A stretch of 25,350 nt of DNA. Origin: TMED69 sp964642505. GTDB lineage: Bacteria; Pseudomonadota; Gammaproteobacteria; Ga0077536. The DNA is taken from assembly GCA_964642505.1 (NCBI GenBank), contig CAZXQY010000032.1, positions 1 through 25,350 on the forward strand. Reading direction: 5' to 3'. Below the pieces are notes generated by a model. The model worked only from the letters and a program-made list of their open reading frames with translations. It was not told the DNA's origin and did no database searches. This document shows, piece after piece, positions 16,444 through 24,453 of the stretch; the stretch's first letter is position 1; each line of letters begins with the position of its first letter. Position numbers and translations under genes: made by a program.

Positions 16444-17214
16444 TCAATTGTAGTATCCGAAGGCAGTCCAACCGCCGTCTACGACCAATGTTTCTCCAGT
16501 CATAAAAGTTGAGTGCTCTCCTACTGCAAACATTACGGCAGCCGCAACTTCTTTTTCTGTCCCCAATCTTTTTTGTGGAGTCCGTTTTTTTAAATCATCT
16601 AATGCGATTTTACCTTCTTCCGCTAAACGATCTATTAGTTCTGTACGGACGTAGCCAGGCGCTACACAATTAACCCTAATGCCATACCTGGCCCATTCGA
16701 TCGCAAGGACTTTAGTCATCTGATCTATGGCGGCCTTAGTGGTGCAGTAACCTAATGTCGCAGGAACGGCGTTTCTTCCGAGAATTGATCCAATATTTAC
16801 TATATTTCCACCGTTGTTATCTTTCATCATTCGAGCTACAGCTTGAGAACATAAAAATATGGATTTGCAATTGATGTCCATATGCTGATTCCAATTGTCT
16901 TCTGTCATACTCAGCGTTGGCATGGGTAAAGATACTCCAGCATTATTTACTAAGATGTCTACCGGACCATGCTCGACCTTTATAGCTTCAAAAGTTTGAG
17001 TTACCTCGTTACTCATTTCAACTCTACAACCGAAGGCAAAAGCGGTGCCACCAGCATTGCGGATTTCGTCCACGACTGTCGAACAATTCTCTTTCTTAGT
17101 AGCTAAACACATAATAGCGCTTCCATGTTTACCAAATTCTCGGGCTATGGTTTTTCCGATTCCTCTGCTGGCCCCGGTTACCACGACGATTTTCTTGTCG
17201 AATTCTTCAAACAT
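16444..17214 (-). CDS. Short-chain dehydrogenase/reductase (classical SDR)
   Basis: A 256-residue NAD(P)-dependent oxidoreductase of classical SDR type. It has VVTGASRGIGK (11-21) for cofactor binding, NNAG (90-93), catalytic S143 in NIGSILG, Y156 and K160 in YCTTK, and VNCVAPGYVRTEL followed by the C-terminal TGETLVVDGGW. It would interconvert an alcohol and a ketone or aldehyde; closest general types are gluconate 5-dehydrogenase- and FabG-like enzymes, and the substrate cannot be specified. ATG 17214 has AAGGA upstream. It follows the second SDR by 23 bases, so the two are surely co-transcribed. Confidence 0.89.
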   Translation of the reverse strand: MFEEFDKKIVVVTGASRGIGKTIAREFGKHGSAIMCLATKKENCSTVVDEIRNAGGTAFAFGCRVEMSNEVTQTFEAIKVEHGPVDILVNNAGVSLPMPTLSMTEDNWNQHMDINCKSIFLCSQAVARMMKDNNGGNIVNIGSILGRNAVPATLGYCTTKAAIDQMTKVLAIEWARYGIRVNCVAPGYVRTELIDRLAEEGKIALDDLKKRTPQKRLGTEKEVAAAVMFAVGEHSTFMTGETLVVDGGWTAFGYYN

Positions 17215-17237
17215 TTCGGTTCAATTCCTTTTACCTT

Positions 17238-17969
17238 CTAAAACGACCAATTTTCTGTATAGGGGCGTAATTCCACTTCATTACTCCATGCTGATTTAGG
17301 TTGCTGATGTACCCACCAATAACTTTCTGCGACGTCATCTACGTTCGCGGTTTCCTCTTTTACAAAGTTATCTCCGTACCACTCGCGTATTAGGGGAACA
17401 TCTAGCGTGCAGTCGAGTCTGATATGTGCTATGTGTATGCCTTCTAGGGAATAGGCCTTGGCGAGGCTTTGTGAAAGTGCTCGAAGACCAAATTTTCCAA
17501 TGGCATAGAGCGGGTTGGTTCCAGATCCCCTGAAGGCTGCCGTCGCACTCGAATAAATGATCGTTCCTTTATTCTTTTGGATCATTCCTGGTAATAAAAT
17601 TTTGGTGGCAGCAAAAGCGCCTAGCACTTCTAATCGGTATATTTCTTCCAAATCTGAAAAAGTCATTTTGAGAGGTTCTTTCACAGTATAGTTGCCTCTG
17701 GCGTTGTAGATTAAGATTTCTATTCCGTTGTAATCAGTCTCTATTTTCTTCACGGTATTAGATAGCGATTCTGGGTTTGTGGCATCTCCCGAAAAGTAGC
17801 CGTGTCGCCCTCCTGGTTTAGCTTTTTCTGCCGCGGCTAGGGCGACTTGACTACCGCCTTTAGTCCTGGAGATTAAAGCTAAATCGTAGCCCTCCTGCGC
17901 AAATCTTTTCGAAAGTGCCTGACCGAGTCCGTCTCCGGCACCAATAATAAGACAAGTGTTGTCAGTCAT
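17238..17969 (-). CDS. Short-chain dehydrogenase with atypical NAG motif
   Basis: A 243-residue SDR whose cofactor loop is IIGAGDGLGQAL (G10, G14, G16) and whose catalytic region has serines S140/S141, Y155 and K159 (YAIGK). In place of the usual NNAG it has YNARG (88-92), a variant seen in a divergent SDR subgroup. The C-terminus (about 185-243) is rich in Trp (WYGDN, YWWVHQQP, ENWSF) and may shape a specific pocket. ATG 17969 overlaps the MFS stop by 4 bases (ATGA) and has GAGAAGG upstream, so it is translationally coupled to the transporter. This suggests that it acts on the imported compound or a product of it; the substrate is unknown. Confidence 0.82.
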   Translation of the reverse strand: MTDNTCLIIGAGDGLGQALSKRFAQEGYDLALISRTKGGSQVALAAAEKAKPGGRHGYFSGDATNPESLSNTVKKIETDYNGIEILIYNARGNYTVKEPLKMTFSDLEEIYRLEVLGAFAATKILLPGMIQKNKGTIIYSSATAAFRGSGTNPLYAIGKFGLRALSQSLAKAYSLEGIHIAHIRLDCTLDVPLIREWYGDNFVKEETANVDDVAESYWWVHQQPKSAWSNEVELRPYTENWSF

Positions 17970-19192
17970 TTCGCCTTCTCTCCTCTGCTTATAAAATAAA
18001 CTAACGTGCTAGCAATAATCAAACCCGAGGTGGCGATGATGGCTAACATTTGAAAATAAAGTTGATGGCCTATTAAACCAGGCGCAGAATCGAGTAAACG
18101 TCCAGCCACTGGCGCAAAGAAAATATCTGGGGTGAAACCCACGAAAGAAATCAGTCCTACCGCTAATCCGGTCTGATGAGTGGGTATTTTACTTTCCTCC
18201 AAAACGGCGAAATAGATACCTCGTAAAGCGAAAACTCCGGCTGCGCTAGTAAACATTATCAACAGTGTTGCTAAATAGAAGATTTGGTCGATCGTCATGG
18301 CTGCGATAGAAAGATAAGTGCAGAAAAGCACGATGAAAATCGTCAAGATGCTCTTAGAGGCACCAAACCTGTCTGCTATTAGCCCGGCAGCTATAGCGCT
18401 CACTGGGCGAGCATAAGCTATTCCCGCGGCAAAGGCCGCCGATTCTGTCTCGCTCATACCCCAAACTTGATTCACGTACAAAGCGTAGTGGTCGATTCCC
18501 TTATAGCAGCAATAGCAGATAGTTAGAACAGCGGCCTGGAGCCAAAGTAATTTGTTTCGAAGGAGGCGATTAGTAGGTAATAGGCTGGAATTTTTTTGTT
18601 TAGACGGTTGATCGGTAGGTAACATAAACATGACAGAGAAGGCAGCCACCAACGTCAAACAGACATAGTAGACTACGATGCCGTCAATTCCGTTTTTCGT
18701 AGTAAGAGAATGAGATAAAATTAACACACCTACTGATGCTACCAGTGCAGCTATCAAACCTCGGCCCCCATCTAAAAAACCAAACGCTCGGCCCTGGTGA
18801 AGGTTTCCTCCCCAATTTCGCGTGGTGCGAATTAGAGGAGCCCAAAATAAAAGTATAGTCGTTAGGCCCCAGTACCCGTACAAGATTTTCAGTAATAAAA
18901 CGGACGGCAATAAAAGAAGGATCGGGCCGCCACAAGCAGTCGCAATCAAAGAGAAAACCATTAATCGTTTCGCAGGAAGTCGGTCTGCGATCGGGCCACC
19001 CAGAAAGTAGGCTGCGGTTGCAGAAAGCCCATAAATAGCGAAGATATCTCCCAGCTCAGTGTTTGATAGCCCGAGACTTCCAAGAAAGGAGGGCCGATAA
19101 TACCGCGCCAAATGAAAAGGCAAGCTGAAAATAATTTCCCCAGCGAGAATTAGCACCAGCATTGTCAGCCATTTTTGATTTGAGCTTTTCAA
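17966..19192 (-). CDS. Major facilitator superfamily transporter (YihN-like)
   Basis: A 408-residue inner-membrane carrier with about 12 hydrophobic helices. It shows the MFS loop 2-3 signature GGPIADRLPAKRL (about 65-77) and a related loop in the second half, GLIADRFGASKS. The stretch GYWGLTTILLFWAPLIRTTRNW with GRAFGFLDGGRGL is characteristic of the YihN-like group, whose substrates are mostly unknown. The start is most likely TTG 19192, although ATG 19162 (residue 11) would also keep the first helix; neither has a clear ribosome-binding site. It lies in the amide cluster 32 bases after the 137-residue unknown gene, so it is the probable importer for the cluster's substrate. Confidence 0.86.
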   Translation of the reverse strand: MKSSNQKWLTMLVLILAGEIIFSLPFHLARYYRPSFLGSLGLSNTELGDIFAIYGLSATAAYFLGGPIADRLPAKRLMVFSLIATACGGPILLLLPSVLLLKILYGYWGLTTILLFWAPLIRTTRNWGGNLHQGRAFGFLDGGRGLIAALVASVGVLILSHSLTTKNGIDGIVVYYVCLTLVAAFSVMFMLPTDQPSKQKNSSLLPTNRLLRNKLLWLQAAVLTICYCCYKGIDHYALYVNQVWGMSETESAAFAAGIAYARPVSAIAAGLIADRFGASKSILTIFIVLFCTYLSIAAMTIDQIFYLATLLIMFTSAAGVFALRGIYFAVLEESKIPTHQTGLAVGLISFVGFTPDIFFAPVAGRLLDSAPGLIGHQLYFQMLAIIATSGLIIASTLVYFISRGEKAK

Positions 19193-19224
19193 GTAACGAA
19201 ATTACAAGAGGATAGAAGGTTATT

Positions 19225-19638
19225 TCAAGTCGTGTGCTTCAATCCTGGGGTTTCCTTTTTGAGAATTTCTGCCTTTTCTCTCGCTTCGTTTTCAGTTGAG
19301 AAGACATAGTCTTGGTAAAGGATTATTGGAATATTAGGATCGACACACAGCTGGCCTACTGCGAATTTTCCAGGATTCGGAGACACTATAACGAACCATC
19401 CTTTTACAGGTCCGGGTTTGTATCCATTTAGCTTGTAGAGTAGTTTGGCAAAATCCGCATAAGGACCTTTGATTTCCAGCACCGAAGTCTCGTCGTTTCC
19501 CGAAACCTCGTCAAGAGTCGACCAGCGCCAAGGTAGTGTCTTCTCTCCGTCAGTATTTAAAGATTGCGTGCCCCTTATAGCGGGGTGTAGCCACCAATAA
19601 TGATCTCTTTCTAAAGGGACCTCGTCATCTGGTTTCAA
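19225..19638 (-). CDS. Unknown 137-residue protein overlapping the amidase large-subunit gene; possible second small subunit
   Basis: I do not recognise a named family. The protein is soluble, acidic at the start (MKPDDEVPLERDHYWWLHP) and has no signal peptide. Its C-terminal half (about 78-130) can be aligned by eye with that of the amidase small subunit encoded at 22061-22495: IV then a Pro, K/EF or Y, (A/S)(V/I)G.L, a short turn, and (V)FSTENEA...LK against IYSSREDAE...LK. This may mean a diverged duplicate or a second accessory subunit, but the pattern is short. The start is TTG 19638, overlapping the stop of the large subunit (TTGA), with AGAAGG upstream; this coupling supports a role in the same complex. 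Confidence 0.6.
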   Translation of the reverse strand: MKPDDEVPLERDHYWWLHPAIRGTQSLNTDGEKTLPWRWSTLDEVSGNDETSVLEIKGPYADFAKLLYKLNGYKPGPVKGWFVIVSPNPGKFAVGQLCVDPNIPIILYQDYVFSTENEAREKAEILKKETPGLKHTT

Positions 19639-22046
19639 GGCAGAGGACCTTCTTTTAAAAAACCGTCAATAATATTCTGCATTATCTTCGACACATTGTT
19701 GTCGTAGTTATTGTGTTGTAGAGAGCCACACCAAGACATGGAACCAACAGAAAAAACGGCTCCGTCATTAGGGGTTTTATAGTAAACGATGTCAGCCCTC
19801 GTCCAGGGGTTCGTTTCGCCGGTTCCCCCGGGTATATAACCTCTAGCATTGAAAGTTGATTCTTCGGTTACCGAAACGAAAATATCGTTGTGACCCTCCG
19901 AATGCGCCAGCAAGTAGGCATTGTGGGGAGTTCCTAATTCCAGGTCATATCTATCCAACTCTAATCCTGCAGCACCGCCGCCCACTAAGCCAAAATTCCC
20001 AATAGGTTCGTTTTTTCCAATGCCTTTAAAGATCCATTTGCATTCGGGTAACTGGCTATCGGGTGCCCGTCTATAGTATGAGGAGTACGTTAGTCCGAAT
20101 GAGGTAAATGTTACTCCCAACAACTTACTCATCACCCTACCTCTAACCCGCCAGAGCCCTCCATGCTTGCCATCAAAGGCATTGCAATATTCGCCCGGTG
20201 TAACGGTCCAGGCGCGAGTTCCGTTATCACCTTTTCTTACTTCAATAATGTTTGGGTTGTCAGGGTGCGGGACGCAAACCCAATAGAAGCCATTTGCCGC
20301 AAGATACATCCACCGGCCACCTTGTAATTGATAATCGTGATACGCGTCCATCTGCTCTTCGGATATGTACTCCGGATGATGCCCGGTCAAAACGAGTGGG
20401 TATTTTTTCAGTAAAGAAACTCCTTCTCGGTGGACGTCTTCGTCAGTGTAAATATCTACCGAGTAACCTAATTCATGCAGCCAATCTACTAAATGAAGAT
20501 CTGCATTGAACTGCCATATCGAGGGAGAGAGAATATGCAGGTATTTCGGTCTCATATTAAGGATAGGACGTAGCCGAGATGATATATTTACTCCCCATCC
20601 ATCTCGATAGCTGGTATAGGTGCCTAGACCATATCCTCGCTCTTGATTAAGAAGCAAATCTTCCGGTTGTAAAAGGGGCACCTGTCCAGTCAATAGTTCT
20701 GCTATCACAGAGTTCACACTTAAATTATCGTTAGCATAAGCCATGTAGCTGTGGGTGGACATGACAAGGGCTATCCGCGCAGTTGTAGTCCCTGCAGGGG
20801 GCTTAACGAAGAACGGAATATAGTCTTCGTGATCTGGACTTGATAGACCCTTTACGCGAAGTCTAGCGGCGTACACGCCACTTTCCATTTTGTCGGAGAT
20901 TTTTAGTTTAAAACTACTGGTCCATCGCGCATCGTCGACTGATTCATCATGGAAATGGATGGCTCCATATTCTTGGGGCCCGTGCTTAAAGCTCATGAAA
21001 TGGGAAGACCAGTTATGGCCGATAACGCCTCTTACTGGTAGGTTTACCCCGACGCCGTGAAAATTATTGGGTGAGCAATCAGTGATTTTAGTAGAAGATG
21101 CATCGACGGTAATATTTTCGCAAAAATCCCAAAACCCTATCAGTGATGCTCTTAATTCCGTAGGGAGGGATTCGAATTTTTGATTATTTAATAAGATTTC
21201 TATCTGATCTAGACTAAGAGCTTCGTTTGAAAGCCTAGGCCTTTCTATTTTTCCGTTATATTTCGTCGTATGTTCTGGTATGGAAAGCGGTTCCGCTAGG
21301 TAGTTGAAATGTTTTCCAAAGAGAGTTCGATTGGAGTCTGTATTAAGTGTACTTGCGGCCATAAGAAGAGGGCACTTGTTTTTGCCGGCGCTGATACCAG
21401 GAGGCGCCCTATATTTTCTGATCGACTCGGTATCCTCTCTCGGATGAAGCATGCTCATACCATGTCCGCCATTGGTCGCCGTTAGGTACGGAATTTGGCC
21501 GACTACAACTTGACCACTTTCGGCGTCAAAGCTAGCGTAAACTTTGTACCACACTTTTCGCAATAGGGGTTTTTTACTACTAAAAGTAGAGAGTTTTCCT
21601 CGGCCTCTTCCTAGTCTGAATTCCAATTCCCCAGAGTCATTTATAAATAATCCGTAGCCAGTTTTCTTTTTCGCATCCCATTTGGATAATATCGCCTGTT
21701 CGCCCACCGGCGCACCCTCAATATCTACGATTGGCGTGGTAGGGTAAATAAAGGCCGCTACCGTTAGACTATCAACATCTAGTTTTTCGTCGTTCGGCAC
21801 GAGAATGTAACTTCCGGACATTAACGGTTGATTGACCCCTTTATACTCGCCGTTTACGGAGTTCCTAACAACTTTCTCTTTGAATCCGGGACCTTCCGGA
21901 TTGGTATCACCGTTTATTAGTCGAACAATATCCATTCTGTACTTTTCATCAAACTCTGAGTGGACATAAAAATTGATATCTTCGCCCGGGGTTACCGAAC
22001 ACTTGTCGGTATATCCAGTGATTCTTAGCATGTAATTTTGTTTCAT
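19635..22046 (-). CDS. dmfA2: N,N-dimethylformamidase-like amidohydrolase, large (catalytic) subunit
   Basis: Homologue of the beta subunit of dimethylformamidase, which hydrolyses N-substituted formamides at a mononuclear iron site. Counting from ATG 22046 (803 residues; the Paracoccus protein is about 760), an N-terminal domain is followed by a LamG-like beta-sandwich (about 85-310: LTVAAFIYPTT, GYGLFINDSGELEFRLG) and a C-terminal catalytic domain. Y437 (SYMAYAND), Y477 (YTSYRDGWG), H557 and E559 (HHPEYISEE) and E696 (AGLELDRYD) fall at nearly the spacing I recall for iron ligands Y399/Y440/E521 and active-site H519/E657 of the Paracoccus enzyme. The frame extends to GTG 22088, inside dmfA1, but ATG 22046 has AGGGG 8 bases upstream. 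The true substrate may be another amide. Confidence 0.86.
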   Translation of the reverse strand: MKQNYMLRITGYTDKCSVTPGEDINFYVHSEFDEKYRMDIVRLINGDTNPEGPGFKEKVVRNSVNGEYKGVNQPLMSGSYILVPNDEKLDVDSLTVAAFIYPTTPIVDIEGAPVGEQAILSKWDAKKKTGYGLFINDSGELEFRLGRGRGKLSTFSSKKPLLRKVWYKVYASFDAESGQVVVGQIPYLTATNGGHGMSMLHPREDTESIRKYRAPPGISAGKNKCPLLMAASTLNTDSNRTLFGKHFNYLAEPLSIPEHTTKYNGKIERPRLSNEALSLDQIEILLNNQKFESLPTELRASLIGFWDFCENITVDASSTKITDCSPNNFHGVGVNLPVRGVIGHNWSSHFMSFKHGPQEYGAIHFHDESVDDARWTSSFKLKISDKMESGVYAARLRVKGLSSPDHEDYIPFFVKPPAGTTTARIALVMSTHSYMAYANDNLSVNSVIAELLTGQVPLLQPEDLLLNQERGYGLGTYTSYRDGWGVNISSRLRPILNMRPKYLHILSPSIWQFNADLHLVDWLHELGYSVDIYTDEDVHREGVSLLKKYPLVLTGHHPEYISEEQMDAYHDYQLQGGRWMYLAANGFYWVCVPHPDNPNIIEVRKGDNGTRAWTVTPGEYCNAFDGKHGGLWRVRGRVMSKLLGVTFTSFGLTYSSYYRRAPDSQLPECKWIFKGIGKNEPIGNFGLVGGGAAGLELDRYDLELGTPHNAYLLAHSEGHNDIFVSVTEESTFNARGYIPGGTGETNPWTRADIVYYKTPNDGAVFSVGSMSWCGSLQHNNYDNNVSKIMQNIIDGFLKEGPLP

Positions 22047-22060
22047 TTCGCGTGCCCCTG

Positions 22061-22495
22061 TTACATCTTTATGTCGTACTTCAAACACAGCGCTTTTAGG
22101 CGTTTTAGAAAAATGGCGTGTTCTGCGTCTTCTCGGCTGCTATATATTTCTCTGGTGATTTTAACATTTCCCCCTCGCCTTCCCGGGAGGACGCCAATCG
22201 AATATTCTTTCCAGGGAATGGTCTCGACGATAGTGTGTTTCCCTCCTTGAGGTACCATCCTTAGCATATCCACAAGTTGGGCTAGTGGCGCACTTTGAAG
22301 GGGCGGTGGAGACCCGGGTAGTGTTGGGCCTCCTCTAGGGTGTTCTCTATGTTCGGCAATTAAGGCGTCTCGGCTTTTTTTATCTTTTAGATGTTTTAGG
22401 AGATAGGTGCGAACGTTGTAGTCATCGACCGCTTGCAGGGAGTAATTATCTCGCAAAGCAGTATTGTTCCCTCTTGACCTTGCTTTTTTCTTCAT
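22061..22495 (-). CDS. dmfA1: N,N-dimethylformamidase-like amidohydrolase, small subunit
   Basis: A 144-residue partner of the large subunit (about 132 in Paracoccus). The N-terminal half is basic and helical, with DALIAEHREHPRGG and a proline-rich stretch; the C-terminal half has GGKHTIVETIPWKEYSIGVL and YSSREDAEHAIFLKRL, resembling the EEAMHAVFLKRIE ending of known small subunits. In the characterised enzyme this subunit has no catalytic residues and stabilises the assembly. ATG 22495 has a strong AGGAGC at 22502-22507 (minus strand). It is the first gene of the minus-strand cluster, and the large-subunit ATG follows 14 bases after its stop. The assignment rests on the C-terminal motif plus position. 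Confidence 0.8.
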   Translation of the reverse strand: MKKKARSRGNNTALRDNYSLQAVDDYNVRTYLLKHLKDKKSRDALIAEHREHPRGGPTLPGSPPPLQSAPLAQLVDMLRMVPQGGKHTIVETIPWKEYSIGVLPGRRGGNVKITREIYSSREDAEHAIFLKRLKALCLKYDIKM

Positions 22496-22715
22496 TCTAA
22501 AGCTCCTGTAGTCAGAAAGTTGAGTAATTACTGACGGCTAATTAGAGTACCATTATTACTTGGACTGACTTGCTGGTAAACAAATATTTTCACAGAACGT
22601 TTTTAGCCTCTATAGGGCTGAAGTGCTAACATACACTCAAAATAAGTACCCTTAGCCTAGCGTGTGCAAGGCTTTTGATTCGCATGAAGAAACTGTTGGA
22701 GAAATTAAGTAAATC
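22496..22715. promoter_or_regulatory. Divergent control region between the amidase cluster and the acyl-CoA dehydrogenase
   Basis: The 220 bases between two divergent start codons must hold both promoters. I see no strong -35/-10 pair on either strand. Two short dyads share an AGCC core: AGCC (22605-22608) with GGCT (22616-22619), and AGCCT (22654-22658) with AGGCT (22669-22673), the latter followed by TTTT. They might be operator sites or a small leader hairpin of the dehydrogenase. No regulator gene is adjacent. Confidence 0.35.
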
Positions 22716-23921
22716 ATGTACGCAGACATTAGTGGGTCCGCCCCCGAAATAAAGGAACGTTTAGAGGCCTTCATGAAGGCGCACATTTATCCGAACGAGG
22801 AAGCCCATAAAATCGAGTTAGCTAAGGCAAAAAATCGATTTGGTTCGATGAAGCTAATCGAAAGATTGAAATCAAAGGCTCAAGAAGAAGGTCTGTGGAA
22901 TTTATTCGTACCAAAATCTTTTGGCGGATTATCTAATCATGAATATGCGCCACTAGCCGAAATTATGGGGCGTGTGTTCTGGAGTCCGGAAGTATTTAAT
23001 TGTAATGCCCCTGATACTGGAAATATGGAAGTTTTCATGAAATACGGGAATGAAGCTCAGCGAGAGCAATGGTTAGTACCTCTTTTGAAGGGCGAGATCC
23101 GATCAGCTTTCGTGATGACCGAGCCCGATGTGGCATCGAGCGACGCGACTAATATTAGAACTACTATTTTGAGAGACGGAGATGACTACGTTATCAATGG
23201 AAGGAAATGGTTTATTACTAGTGCCTTGTACGAGAGAACCAAAATATTTATTGTGATGGGTAAGTCTTCCCCAGAAAACCCTAATCGGCATCTTCAACAA
23301 AGTCAGATTTTAGTTCCTAAAGATACTCCTGGAATAAAAATTGAGCGAGCTCTGACAACCCTGGGCTATGACGAAGCTCCGATAGGTCATGCCGAAGTCC
23401 TGTTCGAAGATGTGCGAGTTCCGGTTGAGAATATGCTTTTGGGTGAGGGAAGGGGATTTGAGATTGCGCAAGGTAGGCTTGGACCAGGTCGGATTCACCA
23501 TTGCATGAGACTAATAGGTGCGGCGCAGCGATCGTTGGAGCAGGCATGCAAGAGAGTGACTGAGAGAAGTACGTTTGGAAAAAAATTGTCAGAGCATCAA
23601 TCTATCCGCGAAGAGGTCGCAAAAAGTTTTGCGGAAATTGAACAAGCTCGACAGCTCACATTACTTACAGCTAAAAAGATGGATGACTTTGGAGCCAAAA
23701 ATGCAAAGGATTTAATAGCTGCCTCAAAAATAACCGTACCGTTGATGGCGCAGACTGTTATCGACAGGTGCATGCAAATGCACGGAGCCGGAGGGTTAAC
23801 GGAAGATTATTTTATGGCTGAGGCCTTCAATTACGCCAGATGGTGCAGACAGGCCGATGGTCCCGACCAGGTGCATATGATGGCATTGGGTAAGGAGATC
23901 ATCCGGCGTTATTCCGATTAG
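22716..23921 (+). CDS. Acyl-CoA dehydrogenase (ACAD10/11-like)
   Basis: FAD enzyme that alpha,beta-desaturates an acyl-CoA. The 401 residues show a helical N-terminal domain, the FAD/substrate segment AFVMTEPDVASSDATNI, the beta-domain GRKWFITSA, then LGPGRIHHCMRLIGAAQRSLE, RSTFGKKLSEHQSIREEVA and QMHGAGGLTEDYFMAEAFNYAR. The ending ADGPDQVHMMALGKEI replaces the YEGT.QI of typical short- and medium-chain enzymes and is usual for the ACAD10/ACAD11 group, which often handles branched or hydroxylated acyl chains. ATG 22716 has GGAGA about 14 bases upstream. It faces away from the amidase cluster and stops 10 bases before the convergent carbonic anhydrase gene. The substrate is unknown; a role in the same catabolic programme is only an inference. 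Confidence 0.91.
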   Translation: MYADISGSAPEIKERLEAFMKAHIYPNEEAHKIELAKAKNRFGSMKLIERLKSKAQEEGLWNLFVPKSFGGLSNHEYAPLAEIMGRVFWSPEVFNCNAPDTGNMEVFMKYGNEAQREQWLVPLLKGEIRSAFVMTEPDVASSDATNIRTTILRDGDDYVINGRKWFITSALYERTKIFIVMGKSSPENPNRHLQQSQILVPKDTPGIKIERALTTLGYDEAPIGHAEVLFEDVRVPVENMLLGEGRGFEIAQGRLGPGRIHHCMRLIGAAQRSLEQACKRVTERSTFGKKLSEHQSIREEVAKSFAEIEQARQLTLLTAKKMDDFGAKNAKDLIAASKITVPLMAQTVIDRCMQMHGAGGLTEDYFMAEAFNYARWCRQADGPDQVHMMALGKEIIRRYSD

Positions 23922-23931
23922 GGTTTCACTT

Positions 23932-24453
23932 TCAATCAATTCGTTTTAGATGTGATTGAAAACGTTTAAAGTTTTGGACATACCTCTGTGCTGATTCTGT
24001 GAGGCTTCGGATCTGTTCATCAGATAATTCTCGCACTACTTTTCCGGGCGTCCCCATCACTAAGCTGCCGTCAGGAATTTCTTTGCCCTCCGTGATCAAA
24101 GCTCCGGCGCCTATAAGACAATTGTTTCCGATCACGGCACCGTTGAGCACTATAGCATCTATACCTATTAAGCTGTTGTCACCTATCTGGCAGCCATGGA
24201 GGACGGCCTTGTGTCCTATTGTGCAATGCTCGCCTATGGTTAAAGGAAAGCCTGGGTCTGTATGTAAAATAGAGAGATCTTGAATGTTAGAGTTTTCTCC
24301 TACTGTTATTGTTTCATTATCGCCACGTAGAACGGCCCCAAACCAGACGCTAGCATTTTTTTTCAAAATAATTTTTCCTATGACGCTCGCGTTATCTGCG
24401 ATAAAATAATCGCCATTGGTTTCTATCCTGTCTTCTCCTAATTGATACTTCAA
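23932..24453 (-). CDS. Gamma-class carbonic anhydrase-like hexapeptide-repeat protein (YrdA/PaaY type)
   Basis: A 173-residue left-handed beta-helix protein built from hexapeptide repeats (VIGKIILKKN, IGEHCTIGHK, IGDNSLIGID, IGNNCLIGAG), forming trimers with metal sites at subunit interfaces. The three metal histidines are placed as in gamma carbonic anhydrases: H64 (LHTD), H81 and H86 (HKAVLHGC). R43/D45 in LRGDNETI and the closing MGTPGKVVREL are also typical. Such proteins may hydrate CO2 or, as PaaY, act as thioesterases. The start is TTG 24453: AGGAG lies 7 bases upstream and the only nearby ATG leads to an immediate stop, so TTG is well supported. Confidence 0.92.
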   Translation of the reverse strand: MKYQLGEDRIETNGDYFIADNASVIGKIILKKNASVWFGAVLRGDNETITVGENSNIQDLSILHTDPGFPLTIGEHCTIGHKAVLHGCQIGDNSLIGIDAIVLNGAVIGNNCLIGAGALITEGKEIPDGSLVMGTPGKVVRELSDEQIRSLTESAQRYVQNFKRFQSHLKRID

